From NCBI GenBank assembly GCA_015501075.1, contig JADNYJ010000604.1:1-18725 (forward strand): DNA of 18,725 bases, in the 5' to 3' direction. Below the pieces are notes generated by a model. The model did not search any database and was not told where the DNA came from. It was given only the letters and a program-made list of their open reading frames with translations. The translations under genes were made by a program, and so were the position numbers. Below, one piece after another: positions 8,043 to 17,081 of this stretch (the first letter of the stretch is position 1; the number at the start of each line of letters is the position of its first letter). The stretch comes from Gymnopilus junonius (Eukaryota > Basidiomycota > Agaricomycetes > Agaricales > Galerinaceae).

Positions 8043-9698
8043 CTACTGATACGTTAGGTATGTATCCCCGGTCAGATTTTGTACAAGCACGAAGGGAAAA
8101 TATTCCACCACGTCCGCATTTTCCTCTTCATCACTATCGTTCCTCCTATCATCCTCGTCATCCTCGTCATCCTCCTCGTCGTCTTCCTCGCCACTCTCCT
8201 CCTTGTTATCATCGCCCTCCTTGTCAGAATAGTCTTCCTCGGCAAACTCATCCTCTTCTTGAGAGTTGTCTTCTTCGTATACGACCTCTTCTTCAGTAAT
8301 AATTTGTCCTTTGGTCTTTTTCTCAGACTTAGCCTTTTCCCTCAACTTATTTGCTCGTACAATCATGTGTTCTGCCCACAAATCAACTACCTCATCACCT
8401 AGATCAACCTTGAGCTCAATTTTGACCTCATCAGCAAATCTATCAATGCCTTCAAGGACATCTTCATCAATGCTAGGGATCGGGTCATATCTTGAACATC
8501 GACAATGAACTATAAACTCTCCCAATGGCCTGCAATCGCCTTGTTGGGATATCTGCGCGAAGAAATGCGGAATAAATGCCCATTTGAAGAAACCATTTCC
8601 ACCCCAAGAAAAGGTTCGAAGTCGAGGGAGTATAGGCTGCCAGGTGAATCTAGCGGAGTAATTTGAATTATTTGGATCATGTCTTGACAATGCATAGTAA
8701 AATCGATCCAGGAAGGTTCCGAGTTCGTTTACCCAGCCCGACTCGATGTGAAGCATCTCCATTGAAATTAAAGGTGCGGATTCTAAGATGCGGAACATAT
8801 TATCAGGCCCGAAGTCTACTTCGCGAAGGGTCAACGACTTCAGCCCACTTGAAGATCGCGAAAGGAAAGCGATGAGGCGGGCAGGCTGGAAGTATTGGGG
8901 CCCGGTATCATAGGCTGCATTGAATGAAAGGTGCTGAAGTGCTTCGAGTGTAATGCTATCGAAAAATCGATTGAAATCGCTGACTTCCAGGCTGATCTCC
9001 AGCGACTCAAGCACGGTATGTGTCACTATGGTGCCGTATGCACCGTATGCATCGCCTGGCAAGTCTATCTCTCGACCAGGAACGTGTCCGAATTCACATT
9101 TTCGTAGATTAGGGCACAGTCGCAAGATGTTAAGAATCTGATCAACAGGAAGGTGGGTTGTAGAGCAATGAGTGGCATTGACATGCGAAGGAAGACCTTG
9201 CAATTTCGTGGTGGAAGTCGGATTGTAGTTGATTTCCGTTATCGCAAAGTCGACATTGAGTAGTAAAGAGGAGGCACCGGAAAGGTTGAAACGAGCAAAT
9301 AATGAGGACGGTATGTTCAGAAATAGAGTCTGCCATCGATGACAATATTGGTTCAGGAGGTCAATGAATGGATGGAATTGAGAAATTCCCGGGGTCCGAT
9401 TTTCCAAGGGGGTTGTGCAAAATCTTATTGATAAAGGATCATTTTTCGATCGGTCAAGCCATTCCGTTGCAAGTTGAACACACGTCGCCAACGATGATTC
9501 GCTTCTGGCCTTGGAACGGACAATCACGAAGAACGACCAGACTTGGGGTGTCTCCCAAGCAAGTTCGCGCCACGTTTTACACACGGCCCCCAGGATGAAC
9601 GGAGATGCCTTCTCGGACAATGTGGACACGTAGAGCACGAATATCTTAGCTATCTCCTTACTTTGTAGATTATTAAAGAGGCGCTTTGGCAGATCCAT
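8043..9698 (-). CDS. F-box protein 2, N-terminally shortened, with long acidic C-terminal tail, 551 aa
   Basis: ATG 9698 to a stop at 8043 with no internal intron. The protein starts at the F-box (LFNNLQSKEIAKIF, GAVCKTWRELAWETPQVW; residues about 6-60), so the cysteine module and coiled coil of the other two paralogues are absent. Residues about 75-440 keep the leucine-rich pattern and align throughout with paralogue 1 (FHPFIDLLNQYCHRW, LNILRLCPNLRKCEF, HTVLESLEISLEVSDF, SSSGLKSLTLREVDF, ILPRLRTFSWGGNGFFKW). Paralogue 1 ends just after the region matching VDLWAEHMIVRANKLREKAK; here a unique extension follows. It is lysine-rich, then strongly Asp/Glu-rich over residues about 468-528, then hydrophobic (EYFPFVLVQNL). 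Predicted role: SCF substrate receptor. The acidic tail may contact basic proteins or alter Skp1 or substrate binding (inference). A 5' UTR intron is proposed separately. Confidence 0.85.
   Translation of the reverse strand: MDLPKRLFNNLQSKEIAKIFVLYVSTLSEKASPFILGAVCKTWRELAWETPQVWSFFVIVRSKARSESSLATCVQLATEWLDRSKNDPLSIRFCTTPLENRTPGISQFHPFIDLLNQYCHRWQTLFLNIPSSLFARFNLSGASSLLLNVDFAITEINYNPTSTTKLQGLPSHVNATHCSTTHLPVDQILNILRLCPNLRKCEFGHVPGREIDLPGDAYGAYGTIVTHTVLESLEISLEVSDFNRFFDSITLEALQHLSFNAAYDTGPQYFQPARLIAFLSRSSSGLKSLTLREVDFGPDNMFRILESAPLISMEMLHIESGWVNELGTFLDRFYYALSRHDPNNSNYSARFTWQPILPRLRTFSWGGNGFFKWAFIPHFFAQISQQGDCRPLGEFIVHCRCSRYDPIPSIDEDVLEGIDRFADEVKIELKVDLGDEVVDLWAEHMIVRANKLREKAKSEKKTKGQIITEEEVVYEEDNSQEEDEFAEEDYSDKEGDDNKEESGEEDDEEDDEDDEDDRRNDSDEEENADVVEYFPFVLVQNLTGDTYLTYQ
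8115..8297 (-). repeat. GAY/GAR triplet tract encoding the acidic tail
   Basis: Imperfect GAT/GAC/GAG codon runs, read on the - strand, are densest at 8141-8190 (ATCCTCGTC units on the + strand). Triplet slippage within a coding tract gives a simple mechanism for growth of the acidic tail. The + strand reads as an artificially hydrophobic frame here, which is a shadow. Confidence 0.7.
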
Positions 9699-9700
9699 AT

Positions 9701-9755
9701 CTGAGAGTAGGAATTTCGGTTAATATCAATGTAATGACCAGTGAGGCGAATATAC
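9701..9755 (-). other. 5' UTR intron of F-box gene 2 (55 nt)
   Basis: On the - strand AAAG|GTATAT at 9755 pairs with CTCTCAG at 9701, with ATTAAC as branch site. The exon resumes as AT|ATGGATCTG, placing the acceptor two bases before the start codon. Upstream of the donor the frame meets a stop without an ATG, so the intron is in the untranslated leader. The F-box 3 gene has the same CAG|ATATG arrangement. Confidence 0.55.
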
Positions 9756-9940
9756 CTTTCGTCGTCTCGTGCCCAGATAGAGTATAGTGCCGATGAACTT
9801 AAATTTTATGCCAATAAGGGTGTCAGCGGATGCATATATGAAAATACTTAAACTGACCTTGACCGATGTGTGCCACTTTATCGCATCAATCTGCCACCAG
9901 AGTCAGAAAGAGGACGAAGGAATAGAAAGTGGAAGCTCGA

Positions 9941-9950
9941 CTATTTATAG
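9941..9950 (-). promoter_or_regulatory. TATA box of F-box gene 2
   Basis: CTATAAATAG on the - strand lies about 245 bp upstream of ATG 9698 and about 185 bp upstream of the leader-intron donor. This is compatible with transcription starting near 9910-9920 and a spliced 5' UTR. Confidence 0.45.
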
Positions 9951-10526
9951 AGTAAGTAACAACCCGAATTGAAGGAACAAGGTACATTTAGTCCTTGTTG
10001 AATCGTGCCGTCTTGCTGTAACATGACAACTGAAAGGGAGAATTTTCGTCAATGGGGGTTATTGAGCAGATTACTTCGTGCCATCTGCATATGCAAAATG
10101 TATCATATCACTGACTATGTATATTTTGTCCGTTACCATGCACTATGATGGCTTAGTTACCCCGTAGAAATTCTAAAGGCGTGACGTACTGTATATACCT
10201 ACGTGCCTATACCTATATCGTTATGGTACGCTAGTTTGTCTCGCTTTCATCAAAACTCGTCCCACGTGTATATATGACCTCATTCAATTTTGTTGCAGAT
10301 TTATTTTGACACCGTGTTCACCGTGTTTTTTTTATCCCAGGGTGTAACTAAAAGAAAGGGCCTCAAAAATAAGATGAGCCAGTGAAACCGTGTATATCCT
10401 TCCATGACAGTGTACGACGTCATAGGAGGCTTGTCCCACTTATGAGCCACTTTTGTAAAACAAGGGGTTTCTCAAATAGATTTCTTCGACAGTGGCTAGA
10501 AGGTTAATCCTCATGAGAGCAAGACA
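9951..10526. other. Intergenic; possible + strand promoter elements
   Basis: CACGTG (10263-10268) merges into TATATAT, followed by AT- and T-rich DNA (TTTTTTTTATCC near 10325). This could serve a + strand transcript reaching the small frame at 10527. No coding or RNA gene is visible here. Confidence 0.3.
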
Positions 10527-10724
10527 ATGCAAGGTGTCCTGTTTCGAAAACCATCATTTAGTTCCAAGAAGAATGAGAAGTCAAACTACAAGATTTGCGG
10601 TGTATATGTGCGCTGTCTTTCAGAGATGCCCTACGGTGGAGTGGAATGGAAAGGCGTTGTTCTAGTCGAAGGCGAACTTGTTCGAGTTCTTCTCAGGAAA
10701 GAGCAACTCAACGCACAGTTTTAA
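10527..10724 (+). CDS. Small hypothetical ORF, 65 aa, doubtful
   Basis: ATG 10527 to a stop at 10724, basic and soluble-looking (MQGVLFRKPSFSSKKNEKSN, YKICGVYVRCLSEM, VVLVEGELVRVLLRKEQL). No domain is recognised. It could be real, because the frame is clean, has a balanced composition and sits about 250 bp after a CACGTG/TATATA pair. A chance frame of this length is equally likely. Confidence 0.2.
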   Translation: MQGVLFRKPSFSSKKNEKSNYKICGVYVRCLSEMPYGGVEWKGVVLVEGELVRVLLRKEQLNAQF

Positions 10725-11045
10725 GCTAATTAATTAAGTACATGTGCGTTCCTCTACTCTGATTACAAACTGTCCAATCTATATGCTCCCAATTACCAAT
10801 TGAAATGAACTATCACGATGCATATTACTCTTCCTCCCCCAATTCCTATCCCAGCCATGAAGTGTTCGTCAAGTGGAATATAATCCAAAAAGATGCCGGA
10901 GATCCTAACATTACCCAAGATATATTACTTGAGTGATAAATTGATGCGATTATATGCTCTTTAAGCTAATTAAAAATGCTCTTACTGTTTTATATCATAT
11001 TATAGATTAGACAATGTAAATAGGCTGACGACATTCTTCTCGCCT
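10725..11045. other. Intergenic, AT-rich, no gene supported
   Basis: TTAAGCTAATTAATTAAG at about 10722 and TTTAAGCTAATTAAAAA at about 10961 form a short AT-rich direct repeat. This is the region 3' of the protease-like gene (- strand) and probably includes its 3' UTR. Confidence 0.35.
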
Positions 11046-12738
11046 TTACCAGGTCTCACGTGTGAAGTCAGCATTGGGGTAAATCTCCATGATCCATTCA
11101 CGGAGACGCCAAGCAGGAGTCGCATAAGTGACATAAGTAGACATCGAACCCGTCAAAGCCCTTGACGTCCCAGAGCGAAGGAGACCAACCATTTCCCCTT
11201 TACCACTGACAATGAGAGACCCAGAGTCTCCCTTGGATGAGAAGGGTCTGCTCTGCTTGTCATAATTATAGAATGCGAGTTCAACAGATCTGACGCCATT
11301 TTCGTCGCATACAAACGACTCAAGTCCAGCATACCGGCCAAAGGTGAGATCGGAAGCACATCCGTCCTTGAGGACGACCAGACAGGGGTAGCCGTTGATG
11401 TCGTGCAATTCCGGGTTCGCCAGCTGCTCTTTGGTGACGCAGCCCTTGATCCTCAAGAGACCGTCAGAGGGGAACTTGATCACTGGTATAGAGTCAATTC
11501 GGGGGTGCGCGAACCTCTTGAACTCGGTCGCCGATAAATTTCCTGAAGGGGTTGCCTTTGTTATACGAGGTGATATCCGGGGGAGAGTGTCAAAACGTAC
11601 CTAGGTCAATGACGTTACCCTAAAAGTTGGGCTTGAACTTGTCCGAGTAGAGTCAGATGGTTGCCCAGTCCTGGGTGTATCTTTCGTTGTCGATGTCGAC
11701 GGAGATTGGGTGCGAGTATTCCAGGACGCCGATGTCGCGATGGGCGACGTTGTTCCAACTGGCATCGATCTCCTTGTAAAGCTTCTCCAGCTCGACGATA
11801 GCCTCTTCGTGCTTCTCCAGTTCCCGAAGTGCATCCTTGAGCCTCTTAGCGTTACGCTCGTCCTGCCCACTTGCCTTCTTAGCCTTCAGCGTCGCAATCC
11901 GTTTGGCGCAAGTACTAGCTTCGATTCTGTGGCTATCGACTTCTGCCGTGATCTCGTCGAGACCCTGCTGAAAGCAACGGGATCCACAGGCCCAGACCTT
12001 CTGACGAAGCGAGCTATCGGCCCTGAAGTCATATTTCTTATCATCAACCTCACAGAGAACATGACGATTCGTCACAGCGAGGACCTTGTCGCTGGGATTG
12101 CCGTCCTTGTCGTTGTTCTCATGAAAATAAAAACCGGCAGTACCCTGGCCGTCCTTCACCGCCTTCTCCGCGGCAGCAATGGGAATAGAAAGAGCAGTGG
12201 TGAGGTGGCGGCGGGCATAGGAGGTGGCATCGGGCTTGCCGACAATGGATAGGAGGGCTGGAGCGGCCATCCTCGAGGTGACGCCCTCGGACCACTCCAC
12301 GTCAACCCCATAAACATCGCGGTCAGCGAGAAGCCGGAGGATGTCCTGGGATACCTGGTGGGCAGTTTCAGCAGAAGTGGAGCCAGGATAGACAGAAACC
12401 CAGATGACAACGGGACCGAGAGTCCCTTCCTGGACGTTCATTCCGTTAGGGACAGTGAGAAAGCGGACGGGGTTGATGGAGTAGCTCCTCTTAACAGCGG
12501 CGTAGACCAGGTCATCTATGAGGGGGCCAACCGTGCCCTAAACCCCATTGAGCGGAGTTTTGTGGACTGGACGGGCGAATTTGAGAGGGGGGCGCGCAAT
12601 TCTGCCAGTTGGGGCCAACCAGGGGTCTTTCTCACAGCTTGTACGATAGAGCAACTCGGGTTGGTCGCCGTCGTCGGTGATACCGTAGTAGTACCACGCT
12701 CGCTCCTGCGTTGAGACTGTGTACTCACTGGAATCCAT
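11046..12738 (-). pseudogene. Chymotrypsin-fold serine protease-like gene with three in-frame stops
   Basis: The gene is complement(join(11046..11542, 11601..12738)): 545 codons in one continuous frame across a 58-nt phase-1 intron (GTACGT..TTCAG). The start is ATG 12738 (MDSSEYTVSTQERAWYYYGI). The catalytic His region is LAVTNRHVLCE (His codon 12061-12063). A helical, charged insertion follows (RIATLKAKKASGQDERNAKR, LKDALRELEKHEEAIVELEK). The Asp is either RDIGVLEY or QDWATI. The Ser motif is SSKGDSGSLIVSGKG (Ser codon 11223-11225), and the gene ends YPNADFTRETW. This matches an abundant mushroom family of trypsin-like proteins that I recall but cannot name. The frame is broken by TAG 12538-12540 (the family has a tryptophan there, so TGG to TAG is plausible), TGA 11653-11655 and TAG 11620-11622. 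There are no frameshifts. It is probably a young pseudogene; stop readthrough or editing is the alternative. Confidence 0.82.
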
Positions 12739-12998
12739 GATGATAAGACGGTGGGAGACGACTCAGACGGACGAAACTCACGCGAGATTCAAGTTGGGCG
12801 TTTCAGTTACCGGCGTCACGTACGGGTCACACCGCCCCGCCTTCCGACGCCGTGTCAACAGGTGGATTTCTTTTCTCCTATTCACCCCACCAGCACATCG
12901 AAGGCCTGTAAAATCAAGTAAAATTGTGGCCTATAACTAAGGTCTAGCACATTCAGCATTGGATATAATCTGATGACAATATACAAGCAACTACTTAC

Positions 12999-14920
12999 TC
13001 AAGACAAAAAGAAAGAAAACATTCCATCCGCAAACGGAAACGGCTTCCCCTCAGCCTGCTGATCCCACATCACCTTCAAACGATCACACTCCTCCCTCGC
13101 CGACTCATAATCCTCATATGAAACCAGTCCATCGCCTGTACATCCCACCGCCTTCATCATCCTCGTCACCGACACATCATAATACTCCAGTGCCTCAAAC
13201 ACTGACGCATTTTCCGCCAACTCGGCTTCAAAGTCGGGGCTAAGATCATCCATAGGACACTTCGTCTGATCGTCCTGTACGATGGCTGTCCAGAGCTCTT
13301 GGATATCGCCCAGCGCGTCCATGAGGAGGTGTGGACCATGACTCCATGCTCTGAGGGTGTAATATGGCAACATCGTGAGCAAAGCCGCATGTGGGACTTT
13401 ACTGGCTGCCTTGCGTCGTTCCGTGCCCCGGGAGGCGCGGAGAGCCTGATAGGATTTCTGTCGCATAATGAGACGATGATGTCGCCTGATATACGCCTGC
13501 TTCTCGGGAGAGTAAGAGTCGTAATCAGCGGGGAGTTTGGGGAATTGAAGGCCGGGAGGGACGGGGAGGACGTCGTCGGTGTAGAGGAGCATGGAGGGGA
13601 ATACGGCATGAGTGAAGTAGGGTGCGATTTGGGCGAATTGCCAGTCGATGACGGATGTGATGTTTGCCTCGGATGTTGGGAGACCAAGATATTGGCTTCG
13701 CTCACGTCGGGGTGCCACAGCGTTGGAGCACAGAGCTCCTTTTGGGAGGCATAATTAGAGGGAAGACATCCAACAGTAAGTGTAGGATCCGCTTGTATAA
13801 AGACAATGGCACGAAAGGGTTTTGCCGGAACTGGACCGCGGAGGCAGCGGGACTCTGGATGAAAGTCAGTTCGCACTGCACGGCGGCTGTAAAATAGGAG
13901 AGAGGTTCGAACCCTGCGTTTGTTTCATCAGTATGGCTTTACCACCATGGCTAAATGAGAGACTTACAAGGGCCACGATCGATGTCCAAATCTGCCCGTC
14001 CACCCCGCCACCATTGGCGATCGGTCAGAGGGCCGACACGATATCTCTCTGCTGCTGCCTTAATGTCCTCATCAGCTTCTAGATCAACTCAGGCGAGAAG
14101 AGCGGTCGAGTTGGAGTTCAGAGGGGACATCTTCCTTGAAATATAAACTGCCTATCTGGCTGAACGTACCCCTCAAACTTGTTCTCGATATCGATAAAAT
14201 CGTTGACCAAGGGAATCACATCCAAACCAGAAGTAATAAGCGGCCAACGCGTGCGTAAATCCATCCCAGGCGCCTTTTCCATGATGATGTATTCGGCGCC
14301 AACGGGTTGTTTGGGGCGTTGGCTCTGCCGGACCAGGCAAGGACACGGGGAGTGGGGATTTTGAGCACGTCGCGGGCGAATTCCATGGTGGCTACTTCGC
14401 TGGCAGTAGCTAAGAATGGAGGACCGGCAAGGGAAGTGGGTATACGCGCGATTGCCTCTCTGTCGTCATCGAACCGAAGGAGGAAGACTTTATTATACGA
14501 GCCTGGAGGAATATGTTTGAATGGTACAGTCGAGCAAGAATAGTATTAGTAGCAAACGCACCTTCGTCTAGTTTGCTGAAGCTGACACACGATGCAGCGC
14601 CGAAAGCTTTACAAGCTGCTTTCTGGATGGCATCCACGTCAAACTCGACGTGACGCGCGCTGAGTTCTTGGAAGGAGGACTGGTCTAAGATTTTTGAAGA
14701 GCAAATTATGACAGAACTCACGCTGCGCCTCATTCCACAGCCATCGCCCACCCGTGTAGTCATAGAAACTACGCTTCTCCTCAGCGGAGAACTTCACAGT
14801 GGTGATTTGAGAGGAAATCCATCTGCTTTTTGCTAGTAAGTTGGATGACGGAAACAAATGGTTTCGGGATGTGCTTAGTCGAAGTGCATGAAAAAGCAGT
14901 TTGGGGAGAAAGGCATTCAT
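12999..14920 (-). pseudogene. AIM9-like (APH/kinase-fold) gene with six frameshifts and a stop
   Basis: Exons are 14920-14722, 14666-14562, 14502-13968 and 13913-12999. Introns of 55, 59 and 54 nt have GT..AG ends. The N-terminus is basic and hydrophobic with arginines (MNAFLPKLLFHALRLSTSRN), like a mitochondrial presequence. Conserved AIM9/APH blocks follow: DYTGGRWLWNE, SARHVEFDVDAIQKAA, KLDEGSYNKVFLLRFDD, ATASEVATMEFARDVL, PVGAEYIIMEKAPGMDL, FSQIGSLYFKEDV, RQWWRGGRADLDIDRGPW, the catalytic loop LWHPDVSEANILV (HxDxxxxN) and SVIDWQ, ending MFSFFLS. The blocks lie in different frames. Shifts occur near 14305 (-1), 14168 (+1 or -2), 14105 (-1), 14071 (-1), 13745 (-1) and 13671 (-1), and TAG stands at 14079-14081 where the family has Glu. 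Intact relatives are putative mitochondrial phosphotransferases of unknown substrate. No full-length product is possible from this copy. Confidence 0.85.
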
Positions 14921-14986
14921 GCGAAGGTTGGTTGAACTGCAGGTTATTCCAAGCCCACGCTACGGAGGCCTTCGGCCCGGGGATTT

Positions 14987-15239
14987 GTAGCCAAAACGCT
15001 GTCGTCAACGTTGATCAATGATCACGTCCACGAGCCACTCGAGTCCCTGCTCCCTTCCAGTTCACATTCATCGAGCGTCTCCTTTCTGTACGTGTGGTCG
15101 GTATCAGCGGCTCTGCCAAGCTTGACCCCCAGATATTACCATGCCTAATTTTCCGTAGTTCATCCACCTGTCTTCAACTGCCCTCCTTCCAACCCTTATT
15201 CGAACGGATCATACGCGCCAAACCTATGTATCTACTTGA
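14987..15239 (+). pseudogene. Degenerate copy of the 7224-7662 relic, inverted
   Basis: From GTAGCCAAAACG at 14987 to CGCGCC at 15219 the + strand aligns by eye with the - strand of 7662-7419, with several small indels. Matching protein pieces are HSSSVSFLYVWSVSAALPSL against SSLYVWSVSTPLARL, and FQPLFERIIRAKP against FQPLLERSIHA. Here they lie in different frames and are broken by stops. The piece lies between the AIM9-like pseudogene and the 3' end of F-box gene 3. It is either an eroded gene duplicate or part of an uncharacterised dispersed repeat. Confidence 0.45.
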
Positions 15240-15404
15240 ATAGCTGCAGCCAGCATGTCCCTTTGCTCTTGGATTCCGAAGATGAGCCACAATACGGTTT
15301 TATCACTCAGATGGACAGATCAAGTGTCACTCTAAAAATTTTAATGTGATAGGACAGTTCACTCATACTATCATACGTTGTAGTTCTGTAAATTTCAAAA
15401 GCAA
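15240..15404. other. Short intergenic stretch, 3' of F-box gene 3
   Basis: No gene or repeat was recognised. It is presumably the 3' UTR and flank of the F-box pseudogene on the - strand. Confidence 0.3.
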
Positions 15405-17014
15405 TTACAACTGGGCTACTTTACGAGGATATTGCAGGACCTCTATCCTTTTTTCTTCAGCTATCAGGTCTGAAGATAATTTCCATACATCATGTAAACA
15501 GTTATCAAGCCCAACTGTAAAGGAAAACTGGATCTGGTCCTTAAATCTGCGAGCTGCGCCTCGTACGTTCGTCGATATATGGGATAGTATTTTCTTCATC
15601 TTCTTCACAACAAATTTTTATCCTTTCTAATGGTCGGCGCAGCGTGGTGTCGGTCTGGGAGAGGGGAGCTAGGAATCGCTGCGGGATGACTTCCCAAGGG
15701 AAGAGCCATCTCCAATCCATTCGAAGATTCGAAGCGAAGGGAGCAATGGATCCACGGTCGCAGATAGAGGGCTGTCAGGGTCTGGAAGGTGGCTTGTGAG
15801 AGCATCATAGAACAAATCAAGCTGCCTTCATCAGCATGACCAGACCTAATGCAAAGCCGTTCAAGCGAAGGCGTTAAGCGCGCTATACGGACCAAATCTT
15901 CACCTGGATAATTGTCTTCGTCGATCAACAGGTTTTGTAACCCATTAGAAGAGCGCATAAGGAAAGGAACCAGAATGCATCCATGGTACTCATCTCCACT
16001 TCCGTGGACATCGAGATACTTCAAAGTCGGGAGAGTAACATTGTTGAAGAAACATTCTGCAGCTCTCGGGTCTGAGAACGAGAACCTGATATGCAGAGAC
16101 TCGAGTATGGCATGAACTATGGGAATTTGAGATTCAGTTTGAGAGCCTGCTTCTCGGAGATAGATAGAATCAAAACGGCATTCGTACAGGCTGGGGCTCA
16201 TCCGAAAAATCTGAAGGGTTTCATCTACTGACAAAACACCCAAGGTCAAATGAGTAATATGTGTCCAATTAATGGCTCCAATGTCCAAAGATATTGAATG
16301 CATGCAGAGGATTCTAGGCGCAATGCGTCTTAAAGTGCCAATAGTCAAGTCAGGCCCGCTGAATGACGACCTCCACATCGAGAGTTTGTACAAGGTGGAA
16401 GAATCGCAGGCTGCATCGTTAAAACGGATCAACAAAACGGATGGTAGTTGTAGATCCAGAGAGTACCAATGATCACAATGTTGATTGATAACGTCAATCA
16501 AACGGTGAAATTGGGGTCGGTCATCATTGAGGGAGGAGAAATGGAGGGTGATGAACAAAGGTTGTCTTGCTGATCGACCAAGCCAATCATCTACGAGCTG
16601 AACCCGAGTCTCTGACAATGCTCTTCTGGCTCTCAATCCAGAAAGGGTTAGAGTCGCCCAGATTTTGGGCGTGGACCACGCAATGTCGCGCCACCTTTGG
16701 CATACAGCCCCGAGAGTAAATGGGGACTCTTTCCCATCAGCATTGGACGCGTAGACCTCGAAAATGGTAGAGGCGACTTCAACCGGAAAACGGTGGACGA
16801 TTGACGGATGAACTTGGTTAAGTTGAGATCGGAAGCCGTCCCGCTGGCGGAGTAGATCTTGAACGATGGCTTGTGCTCGTGCGATTTCCTCGTCCAGATG
16901 ATCAAGTCTCGTGCAAACATTGCAGCAGTCTGCATCGGATGAGAGACATATTTCCCGTGCCAGTTCTGGGTGCCCCAAGTTATCGACTGGATTGGGATGG
17001 GAGTGTGGTTGCAT
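15405..17014 (-). pseudogene. F-box gene 3, 3' third broken by three frameshifts
   Basis: ATG 17014 (MQPHSHPNPVDN) is preferred over an upstream in-frame GTG at 17038, which lies inside the leader intron. Residues after this start include CCNVC, a coiled coil (LDEEIARAQAIVQDLLRQRD), the F-box (VHRFPVEVASTIF, GAVCQRWRDIAWSTPKIW) and leucine-rich segments (AILESLHIRFSFSD, PSLERLCIRSG). From about 15825 homology leaves the main frame: FYDALTSHLPDPDSPLSATV and PLLPSLRIFEWIG lie in a second frame (-1). LFPWEVIPQRFLAPLSQ through TIPYIDE lies in a third (-1 near 15706). RGAARRFKDQIQFSFTVGL to IAEEKRIEVLQ returns to the second (+1 near 15565), with a stop at 15405. As it stands the main frame would give about 469 aa with a nonsense C-terminal tail, ending at TGA 15605. 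Truncated function is possible because F-box and most repeats are intact. Confidence 0.82.
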
Positions 17015-17016
17015 AT

Positions 17017-17081
17017 CTGCGATAGCGGAAAATTGCACCTTTAGCTTATACGATGTCAGTTGCTAGTCAGAACGTCCTTAC
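17017..17081 (-). other. 5' UTR intron of F-box gene 3 (65 nt)
   Basis: On the - strand GAGT|GTAAGG at 17081 pairs with TATCGCAG at 17017, with AAGCTAAAG as a possible branch site. The exon resumes AT|ATGCAACC, with the same spacing to ATG as in F-box gene 2. A second candidate donor, CAAG|GTGAGC, lies near 17176 and may mark another leader intron. Confidence 0.5.

Noticed and set aside
8079..8402. Hydrophobic 107-aa + strand frame resembling a membrane protein
   Set aside because: It is the antisense of the acidic GAY/GAR tract of F-box gene 2; complementing Asp/Glu codons produces Val/Leu/Ile runs.
11602..11655. A hidden intron removing the TGA and TAG of the protease-like gene
   Set aside because: No usable GT donor lies upstream of the TGA in phase with an AG after the TAG, and the intervening codons (LYSDKFKPNF) look like the conserved family sequence.
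11710..12252. 180-aa + strand open frame
   Set aside because: It is antisense to the conserved protease-like exon, with no motif of its own.
13299..13754. 151-aa + strand open frame
   Set aside because: It is antisense to the C-terminal AIM9-like coding sequence, which carries recognisable family motifs.
13903..13915. GGTTCGAACC, resembling a tRNA T-loop/arm
   Set aside because: It lies in exon 4 of the AIM9-like pseudogene (conserved Trp-Phe-Glu-Pro on the - strand), and no acceptor stem or anticodon arm is found around it.
15565..15830. Introns as the cause of the frame changes in F-box gene 3
   Set aside because: Alignment with paralogues 1 and 2 is continuous through the junctions with no extra 50-60 nt, so single-base indels explain it better.
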